Shown: positions 18,694-25,581 of the stretch, piece after piece | How positions within the stretch are numbered: the stretch's first letter is position 1 | Layout of the letters: each line of letters starts with the position of its first letter | Notes under the pieces: generated by a model | Databases searched by the model: none | What the model was told of the DNA's origin: nothing | The model's input: the letters and a program-made list of their open reading frames with translations, nothing else | Assembly (NCBI GenBank): GCA_009776375.1 | Contig: WRNW01000002.1 | Coordinates: forward strand, 1 to 46,485 | Reading direction: 5' to 3' | DNA length: 46,485 nucleotides | Source: Candidatus Saccharimonadota bacterium | Lineage (GTDB): Bacteria > Patescibacteriota > Saccharimonadia > Saccharimonadales > Saccharimonadaceae | Made by a program: the position numbers and the translations under genes

Positions 18694-18857
18694 AAACCGG
18701 TCTCACGAGAAGTGATACTCTTGTATCATTGAGCTATTTGATATGCACCACAGTCGTTCAATCATCGCAGACAATGGCTGGTGTTCAATACACATCGAAA
18801 TGCTCATGACTATTTTATATAAAGAATAAGTAAAAGAAAAGAGATTAGAGGCAAGGC

Positions 18858-19628
18858 CTAACGAGATACTAGCTTCTCCACGGCCCGAACCCCGACGTTC
18901 TCGTCGGTTTCGCCGACCCAGTGCCTGCCGAATCTCGCCAGGCGATTGTTCACTATGTCCAAGCCCGAAACAAGCGAATAGCCGGCGGCAGACTCTGCCT
19001 CTAGAATAAAGCATGTCCAGGGATTGGTATATAACTTTCCTGCACCTAGGTGGTTAAACAATGGTACATCAGATAGATAAAAGTCATCTGGCTTTGCCTT
19101 ATCACCAAATGGGCTATCTTTGGCAATCGCTTGTAGCAACTGTTTATACATTTCGTTCGCCGCTTCATGATTCTTTCCGGTCAGAAATAGTCCTGGTTCA
19201 CTAGTGTGTGCATTGAATTTTTTGGGTAATTCTTGTGTCGGAATTACAATTAAATCGCCATTTTCATCATCCGTCAACGGCGGGTGGCGATGAATTGCCT
19301 CTTTCCAGCTCTCCACTGCCAGCACCGTATCTGATATCAAAATTGGTAGACCGAGTTTTTGCAAATCCACTAACGAGTGGCCGAGTCGCCATCCAACGCT
19401 ACCTGGACGCTCTGTCAATAGTGTTGGATCAGTCTCTTGCGCTGCAGCTAGTATCGGTGTTAGTTTTTTGATATGGGTACCTGGATTGTCTATCATAGCA
19501 CGGGTTACATATGTGCCTGCCCGCCTTCGCAGCCATTGCTCAGCTAAACCCTCTGGGTCGCGCGTTGGATCGCTATCGCCCAGTATATTCGTGGTGCGAT
19601 CACCGATACCTTTGTTTATAATTCCCAT
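18858..19628 (-). CDS. Hypothetical protein VP2, candidate DGR-type variable protein
   Basis: Start at MGIINKG preceded by GTGAGGAATAAGTTT; ends ESAAGYSLVSGLDIVNNRLARFGRHWVGETDENVGVRAVEKLVSR. Confidence 0.55.
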   Translation of the reverse strand: MGIINKGIGDRTTNILGDSDPTRDPEGLAEQWLRRRAGTYVTRAMIDNPGTHIKKLTPILAAAQETDPTLLTERPGSVGWRLGHSLVDLQKLGLPILISDTVLAVESWKEAIHRHPPLTDDENGDLIVIPTQELPKKFNAHTSEPGLFLTGKNHEAANEMYKQLLQAIAKDSPFGDKAKPDDFYLSDVPLFNHLGAGKLYTNPWTCFILEAESAAGYSLVSGLDIVNNRLARFGRHWVGETDENVGVRAVEKLVSR

Positions 19629-19738
19629 AAACTTATTCCTCACATCTTATTAAACACTGTCAACCTAACACCACTAGTGTACCCCCCCCCGCAAAAAGTC
19701 AAGGGGTTTTATAATAATTTCGTGAATTTGCAAGTTTT
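19615..19738. repeat. Promoter/leader cassette repeat copy (VP2)
   Basis: About 124 bp highly similar to 22475-22598 at a constant 2860-bp offset; downstream half also matches 18452-18540. Confidence 0.85.
19676..19702 (-). promoter_or_regulatory. Promoter with G9 tract in a 15-bp spacer (VP2)
   Basis: Minus strand TTGACT-TTTTGCGGGGGGGGG-TACACT. Confidence 0.75.
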
Positions 19739-19760
19739 AATGGTGGATTAGCGCGTCAAC

Positions 19761-20447
19761 TCACTGGGTCAAATCGACTTGGTAATTTAGTTCAGCAAAA
19801 AACTGTTGGTGTGATTTTTGTTGCAAATCAATTAGATCGTCGATCGCCGGCGCCAGTTTGTGTTGTTGGCGCCATGTGGCATCTGACCAAACCGTGTTGT
19901 CACTATCAAAATCGGCAATTCTCGCCATAAAAATATGTGCAAAGACACAGCTAATCATGGCCTCCTCGGCCGTTACGCGTATATACACATCGCCACTGTG
20001 CGACAGTGCTCGCGGTGAGATGCGCAGGCCGATTTTTTCATCCAGCTCACGAACTGCGGCATCGAAAATATTGCCGTCTTCTATATGCAGTTTACCACTC
20101 GGCAGGGTCCAACGCGTAATGAACGGTTGATGATCGCGTGGAGTCAATAATACTTCATCCTGTTTATTTTTGAGTATTATCATAGTAATAATTTTAGGTT
20201 GAACTCGCAGTTGCAGATTGCTATGCGAAATTCGATCAACATACATCAAACCTTTGGCGGTCAAACGATATTCTGTTGAAATTTTTTCGACCAGACCGCT
20301 TTTTATAATCTGTTTCAAGTGATAAGAATACAAATTACTGTCGGTATTTGGTTTTCGCATATCTGAGAACCGCGCTGTTTTGTGATAAGTCAACACTTGC
20401 AAAATATATTGCTGAATCGGGTGAGTAATTACTTGGTTGTCAATCAT
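19761..20447 (-). CDS. HTH-NUDIX protein
   Basis: N-terminal winged-helix-like segment; NUDIX region LPSGKLHIEDGNIFDAAVRELDEKIGL. Confidence 0.8.
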   Translation of the reverse strand: MIDNQVITHPIQQYILQVLTYHKTARFSDMRKPNTDSNLYSYHLKQIIKSGLVEKISTEYRLTAKGLMYVDRISHSNLQLRVQPKIITMIILKNKQDEVLLTPRDHQPFITRWTLPSGKLHIEDGNIFDAAVRELDEKIGLRISPRALSHSGDVYIRVTAEEAMISCVFAHIFMARIADFDSDNTVWSDATWRQQHKLAPAIDDLIDLQQKSHQQFFAELNYQVDLTQ

Positions 20448-20527
20448 ATTTGAGTCAAATTAAACTTGCTATACACACATTCTAACACAGATTATGATAA
20501 TCATGCAATTAACAAGAAAGGATGATT

Positions 20528-21673
20528 ATGAATCAGGCACCGGTGCAATCGCGCATAGACATAGAGCGAGAGGGGAAATTTTGGGGACCGCCCGAAACTC
20601 TCGACAAATTAGGTAATCGGTATCAAACGCAGCAAATCACCCAGTTGTATTTGAGCACGCCGGGCGATGAGTTTGAATTGCGCGTACGCCGAACTGTTTT
20701 GGCTGATAATACTGAATCTTGCACTGCGACTCTGAAAAGTCGTCCGGAATTCGACGGTGCGACAATTGAACGACTGGAAATGGAAACTGAAATTGCCAAA
20801 GAGACTTACGAGTATTGGAGTCAACAGGGTCTACCTGTCGTCGAGAAAACACGCTGCGATTACGGCTCGGGGTTAACTGTCGACTGGATAAAAGGAATCG
20901 ATGCGCCACTGATCGAGCTGGAAGCTAGAACCGACTGTACGATGGAGGAATTGATTCGCAGAACACTTGCCTACGAATATCTGAGACGACATTGCCGCCC
21001 AGCCGACGATTCAGCTTTTAGCGAAAACATAGCGCATCGAGGACTAGAGTGGTCCGAGACTGCGCCCCTAACTGTGGCAGATATTATTAATCCTTTGATT
21101 AATGGGCAAATTAATCCGTCCATTGACAATCCTTACATTATCGCTATCGCTGGTCGCAGTGGCAGCGGTAAGTCAACAATCGCACACCAGGTGCAAGAAG
21201 AGTTAGAGAACCGTCAGATATCTGCACAAATCGTCTGCGTAGATGATTACATCAAGGGTTTGGCTTGGCTCCAGGATCAGCTTGGAGACCAGCCGCTCAA
21301 TTACGACTTGCCTGGATTTTTCGATACGTCTACCTGTGCACGAGAACTATCCGAACGAATCGAGCTGGGAACGCCTTTGCCTGAGCACCGTTACAATTGG
21401 AACACGCAAGAACCAGACCCGGTCAAACCTGTTGATACACTATCTCCAGTTATCATCCTGGAGGGCATCTACGCTGACAGCCCTGACCTGGCTGATGTGG
21501 TTAATGTGCTATACACCGTACCGACTGGCGTTGCCACCTGCGTCGGCCGCAGATTAGCGCGCTCCCTCAGCGGTGAACAACTCGGTGGGCTCCCACCCGA
21601 AGACCAACTGCGTTACTACCTAACCAGCGCCGAACCGACCTACCGCCAGGCGCATGGGCTATCACAAGATTAA
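20528..21673 (+). CDS. CYTH-like domain fused to a uridine-kinase-like P-loop kinase
   Basis: N-terminal IEREGKFW...YLSTPGDEFELRVRR...LKSRPEF; C-terminal IAGRSGSGKSTIAHQ, VDDYIKG, YDLPGFFD, VIILEGIYA. Confidence 0.7.
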   Translation: MNQAPVQSRIDIEREGKFWGPPETLDKLGNRYQTQQITQLYLSTPGDEFELRVRRTVLADNTESCTATLKSRPEFDGATIERLEMETEIAKETYEYWSQQGLPVVEKTRCDYGSGLTVDWIKGIDAPLIELEARTDCTMEELIRRTLAYEYLRRHCRPADDSAFSENIAHRGLEWSETAPLTVADIINPLINGQINPSIDNPYIIAIAGRSGSGKSTIAHQVQEELENRQISAQIVCVDDYIKGLAWLQDQLGDQPLNYDLPGFFDTSTCARELSERIELGTPLPEHRYNWNTQEPDPVKPVDTLSPVIILEGIYADSPDLADVVNVLYTVPTGVATCVGRRLARSLSGEQLGGLPPEDQLRYYLTSAEPTYRQAHGLSQD

Positions 21674-22452
21674 GATTCGGGGTTTTCCAACCCTCCCTGG
21701 ACGCGCACCCCATACTTCGAGTTCGCCTTGTACTCCTCAAGGCTGCCGTCGTCGAAATCCGACGCGCCGTTGTACGCACACGAAAGCGGAAACCAGTCGG
21801 GCGGACGAGTTTTATCAAGCTCAATATGTCGCTGTCCTTGCCAATCCTTGGTTGTACTATAGTTGGTTCGCGGAGCACCATCGGGACGCTGAAGATCACG
21901 CATCGCCGTGTGGCCGACTGTCATGTGATCAAAGCTAGTAACCCCCTTGGGTGCGTTTGCCCGTATGGCTTTAATTAGTTCTGGGTATAGGCCTACTTGC
22001 TCCGACCATGACTCATTGGTTAAATATAGACCAGCAGAATTTGGCGATTCTTTGAAATTACCGTAATTGCCTGTGATCATGACTGCTAATTTACCGGCAG
22101 CTTTAGGAACTAAGAGCCCGCTTTCATATTTTTCAACACCGTCGATATAACAATCTGGCATAACAGCAGCTAATTGCTGGAGCGTGAATGGCAAGGTTAA
22201 AAACGCTTCGTTCACGTCGCCACCCGCAGCTTCAAAAGCTTGTAACATTTTGTACCAAATTTGAGTTGGGTCAGTAATTTTTTCCTGATCTGATTCGGAT
22301 ATAAAATGAGGTTTTTCGCCTTTCTTGTCATATTGAGTTAATGCATCGGCAATGTGCTCCAAACGGCTCCTTACGTCATCTTCTCCCATCTTCCTTCGTG
22401 GACCTTGACTTTCTTCATTCGTATTAAATGATAATCCATTATAATCTGGCAT
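21670..22452 (-). CDS. Hypothetical protein VP3, candidate DGR-type variable protein
   Basis: Start at MPDYNG after AAGGAAGGAGACAGG; GC-rich 3' end encoding PPDWFPLSCAYNGASDFDDGSLEEYKANSKYGVRVQGG. Confidence 0.55.
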   Translation of the reverse strand: MPDYNGLSFNTNEESQGPRRKMGEDDVRSRLEHIADALTQYDKKGEKPHFISESDQEKITDPTQIWYKMLQAFEAAGGDVNEAFLTLPFTLQQLAAVMPDCYIDGVEKYESGLLVPKAAGKLAVMITGNYGNFKESPNSAGLYLTNESWSEQVGLYPELIKAIRANAPKGVTSFDHMTVGHTAMRDLQRPDGAPRTNYSTTKDWQGQRHIELDKTRPPDWFPLSCAYNGASDFDDGSLEEYKANSKYGVRVQGGLENPES

Positions 22453-22474
22453 CCTGTCTCCTTCCTTAATAACA

Positions 22475-22598
22475 TTTATAATTGTTATAAACTTATTCCT
22501 CACATTTTATTCAACACCGTCAATCTAACACCACTAGTGTACCCCCCCCCGCAAAAAGTCAAGGGGTTTTATAATAATTTCGTGAATTTGCAAATTTT
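22475..22598. repeat. Promoter/leader cassette repeat copy (VP3)
   Basis: Highly similar to 19615-19738. Confidence 0.85.
22536..22562 (-). promoter_or_regulatory. Promoter with G9 tract in a 15-bp spacer (VP3)
   Basis: Minus strand TTGACT-TTTTGCGGGGGGGGG-TACACT. Confidence 0.75.
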
Positions 22599-22608
22599 AG
22601 ATTTTGAA

Positions 22609-23961
22609 TTACTGCGCACCGAGGTAGTAAATTGGTAAACCATCATCAACGAATTTTTGCTCGTAGCTAGTCATGATTTTGAATTCTTTGGGCAGATCGG
22701 AAGTGTGCAGATCGCGCGAAAGGTTGTCGATTTTCCAACCATTTTGTTCGAGTTGCTCGAGCGACCATTCGAACAAAGGTAAATTGTCAGTTTTCAAATG
22801 CAATTTTGCAGACTCCGATTTTGCAGGGTCAGACCCTGCAAGAGAAGTTGTGAGGATTTGACGATAATCGGCGAGATAGCGCGGTGCGGTCAAACGATGG
22901 CGTGCGTCGGGTTTTCGTGGCCACGGATCGGGAAAAGTTAACCAAATTTCAGAGGCGAAATGCGGCGGAATAACTTCGGTGATTTGGGCGATATCGCTAC
23001 GGACAAAATAGATGTTCTCCAGGTTTAATTTTGCAGCTTCGCGGGCGCCTTGAAATAGACGATCGCCCTTGATGTCGACAGCGATAAGGAGTTTTTCCGG
23101 ATGACAACGGGCTAATTCGACCGCGAACAGGGCCGATCCAGCGCCAATTTCGACGACCAGTTCGGACAATTTGTCATTCTGAGCGTTAGCGAAGAATCTC
23201 GGAGATCCTTCGGCTAGCGCCTCAGGATGACACGGTGGAGGTATTTCAGGATGATATGGTGGGAGTATCTCAGGATGACATTTTAGAAATTCAATCCATT
23301 CTTTGAGATGAAAACAGGTTGGGTATTCGTTAAAACGAGCGAATTTGTAAAGTTTGCGACGACGCTTGATCACAAAATCTTCGGGGTGAGGACGACCGTC
23401 TGACCGCACAGTTTTTATTTGGTAATTATCGTCAAACATAATAATTCGCGATGGCAGAGTATTATCGCACCCCCCCCCGTCAACATACAGACTAACCGCC
23501 TCGCCGAAATAGGCGCGAGCGGCGGCGACATTGTCGGCCGGCGGCTGATCCGGTGGATTGGCCGACGGCGCTGAGAGCGGTCCGGTTTTGGCTAGTAATT
23601 CTCGCAAACTTTTATCGTTCGGCACGCGAAGACAAATCGTCGGTTGCGCCTCGCGCGTATCGGCCAGCCAAGTTTCTTTTAGCTCATCAGCCGGCAAAAT
23701 CACCGAGGTTGCGGAATCTGCTCGCCAAATCGTGTCTAGTCTCTGGCGCAGCTCATCATCGAGCCGCACCAATCGCGCCGCGGTTTCGACGCTGTCAACC
23801 AAGGTGATAAAACCTTGTTTCAAATTACGCTCGCGCACAGCATGTAATTTTTTCACCGCCTGTTCGTTGAGTGCTGATGCGAAAATCCCGTAAATCGTGT
23901 CCGAACGCATGACCACTAAATCGCCACGCGCGAGAACTCTGACGATGTCGTCGATTTTCAT
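22609..23961 (-). CDS. Fusion of Sua5/YrdC (TsaC-like) domain and tRNA (guanine-N7)-methyltransferase TrmB
   Basis: N-terminal MRSDTIYGIFASA, GPLSAPSANP, VDGGGCDNTLPSRI; C-terminal VVEIGAGSALFAVELA, IWLTFPDPWPRKPDARHRL, LKTDNLPLFEWSLEQL. Confidence 0.85.
   Translation of the reverse strand: MKIDDIVRVLARGDLVVMRSDTIYGIFASALNEQAVKKLHAVRERNLKQGFITLVDSVETAARLVRLDDELRQRLDTIWRADSATSVILPADELKETWLADTREAQPTICLRVPNDKSLRELLAKTGPLSAPSANPPDQPPADNVAAARAYFGEAVSLYVDGGGCDNTLPSRIIMFDDNYQIKTVRSDGRPHPEDFVIKRRRKLYKFARFNEYPTCFHLKEWIEFLKCHPEILPPYHPEIPPPCHPEALAEGSPRFFANAQNDKLSELVVEIGAGSALFAVELARCHPEKLLIAVDIKGDRLFQGAREAAKLNLENIYFVRSDIAQITEVIPPHFASEIWLTFPDPWPRKPDARHRLTAPRYLADYRQILTTSLAGSDPAKSESAKLHLKTDNLPLFEWSLEQLEQNGWKIDNLSRDLHTSDLPKEFKIMTSYEQKFVDDGLPIYYLGAQ
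22821..22841. repeat. REP-like palindrome TTGCAGGGTC-A-GACCCTGCAA inside the trmB domain
   Basis: Same architecture as the RAYT-flanking palindromes with compensatory changes in both arms. Confidence 0.8.
23173..23280. repeat. CHPE-type palindromic repeat plus 24-bp tandem partial copies inside sua5-trmB
   Basis: gtcattctgagcg...cgcctcaggatgaca, then caggatga repeating with 24-bp period at 23223, 23247 and 23271; encodes CHPEILPPYHPEIPPPCHPEALAEG...FFANAQNDK. Confidence 0.8.
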
Positions 23962-24335
23962 TCGATTGGTTCCGTAACGGTCGGTCCGATGGCCAAGCCG
24001 AGGTTTTCATCCGACATGACTGTGTTATCATAATTATTCATTTGATCGAGACGAGTGGTGATGGTTTCGTAGCGCGAACGAAAATCTATCAGAGCGGTAT
24101 TATCCAAAGTACCAGTCGGTGAAAAGGGTTTGGTATTGTCGCTACTGCCTTTGACGTCGTCGCGGACTTTTTCATAACCCGGTCGCGACAAATCGAGTTT
24201 GACCGCACCACCAACTTGGTACAGCCACAGACTAATACTCGTCAACGTAGTCGCCACTATCATCACCGTAATGATAAAGACCGGCCATTGATGCCTAAGG
24301 ATCCATTGACCAAATTGTTTGATCCGTTCTACCAT
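23958..24335 (-). CDS. Hypothetical membrane protein
   Basis: 125 aa, one TM; overlaps the upstream gene by 7 bp. Confidence 0.6.
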   Translation of the reverse strand: MVERIKQFGQWILRHQWPVFIITVMIVATTLTSISLWLYQVGGAVKLDLSRPGYEKVRDDVKGSSDNTKPFSPTGTLDNTALIDFRSRYETITTRLDQMNNYDNTVMSDENLGLAIGPTVTEPIE

Positions 24336-24856
24336 CGCCCAGCCTCCTCGATCACCAGGTTGAATTCGGTGTAATAATTATCGATATTCTGGCTAAGGAT
24401 CACGGTGTCTTGTCGCAACAAGTCGCGCGCCGCTCGCACCATTTCTAGTTTGTTATAAAAGTCGATCGGTCGGTTGGTACATTTAATGTCGAGTGCACTA
24501 GCAATAATGTCGTCATAATTATTGTAATCATTTCGAAATTTCTGGAGATTTTGTTCGAACTGTAGAGCCAAGCTGGTTAACGCCGGCGCGGCAATTTTGT
24601 TAACCGATAATCGTGCGTTCATCGCAAACATCAGATCAAGCATTTCGTTATAATCATGTCCGCGATTGATCCGCGAACCAGTATCGGCTTTTTGGATTTG
24701 GTTCAAGATCGATTGCGCCGCCGGGCAGTTCACTGATATGGTCGTCACATCTGGCATACCCAGAACGTGCGCGCTCGCGAAACTACCAGCGACAACGATG
24801 GCGATAATGACTAGACTAAACTTTTTCACTCGCCTATTGTAGTATACTATGTACAT
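24329..24856 (-). CDS. Hypothetical secreted protein
   Basis: 175 aa with N-terminal signal-like segment. Confidence 0.55.
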   Translation of the reverse strand: MYIVYYNRRVKKFSLVIIAIVVAGSFASAHVLGMPDVTTISVNCPAAQSILNQIQKADTGSRINRGHDYNEMLDLMFAMNARLSVNKIAAPALTSLALQFEQNLQKFRNDYNNYDDIIASALDIKCTNRPIDFYNKLEMVRAARDLLRQDTVILSQNIDNYYTEFNLVIEEAGRW

Positions 24857-25577
24857 GAGTGCAAAAACTTATCGACGACGGCGCGGTATCGCGATTGCGA
24901 TTATCGGTGTCGTCATCACCACCGGAATATTGATCCAGGCGAACCTGGCCGACAAAACTACTCCCGTCATTGATGATCATAAAAATGCATCTAAAATTAC
25001 TAACCTCGATCAACCTTTGGCCTTGGACAGTTTAAGTAAATTACCGGTCAAGGAGCGTGCCCTGAAAACTGGTTACGCTCGTAGCCAGTTTGGTAATGGT
25101 TGGGCCAAGTGGCAAAAGTGCGATACTCGGCAGCGTATTTTGGCGCGCGATTTGGTCGATATTAAACTAGCTGACGATGGTTGTACGGTGCTATCGGGAA
25201 CTTTGAATGATCCTTATACTGGTAAAGTTATTGAATTTACGCGCGGCGTTGGTACTTCTAGCGCCGTGCAAATCGATCACGTTGTCGCGCTGTCTGACGC
25301 CTGGCAAAAAGGTGCGCAAGAACTAGATGCTAGCACTCGCGAAACTTTAGCGAACGATGATTTGGAATTGTTGGCGGTCGAAGGTCGAGCCAATGCGCAG
25401 AAATCCGACGGCGATGCGGCTGCTTGGTTGCCTAGCAATATCGCTTTTCGCTGTCAATATATCGCCCGTCAAATTGCGGTCAAAATCAAATATTTCTTGT
25501 GGGTAACCCAGGCTGAATATGATACGATGGTCCGGATCCTCAGTAGTTGTCCTAAGGAACGCTTGCCCGCACCTTAG
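24849..25577 (+). CDS. Secreted or anchored HNH endonuclease-like protein (DUF1524-like)
   Basis: N-terminal TM/signal; QIDHVVALSDAWQKGA and LAVEGRANAQKSDGDAAAWLP motifs. Confidence 0.8.
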   Translation: MYMSAKTYRRRRGIAIAIIGVVITTGILIQANLADKTTPVIDDHKNASKITNLDQPLALDSLSKLPVKERALKTGYARSQFGNGWAKWQKCDTRQRILARDLVDIKLADDGCTVLSGTLNDPYTGKVIEFTRGVGTSSAVQIDHVVALSDAWQKGAQELDASTRETLANDDLELLAVEGRANAQKSDGDAAAWLPSNIAFRCQYIARQIAVKIKYFLWVTQAEYDTMVRILSSCPKERLPAP

Positions 25578-25581
25578 GCTT

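Noticed and set aside
18694-18760. Possible tRNA on the minus strand (AGCTCAATGATACAAGAGTATCACTTCTCGTGAGACCGG)
   Set aside because: The D-arm looks tRNA-like, but the anticodon arm has a 5-nt loop or mismatches and there is no T arm or acceptor pairing; at most a fragment.
23465-23495. Intragenic promoter TTGACGGGGGGGGGTGCGATAAT in the sua5-trmB gene
   Set aside because: The distance between the -35-like and -10-like boxes is only about 11 bp, too short for a functional spacer.
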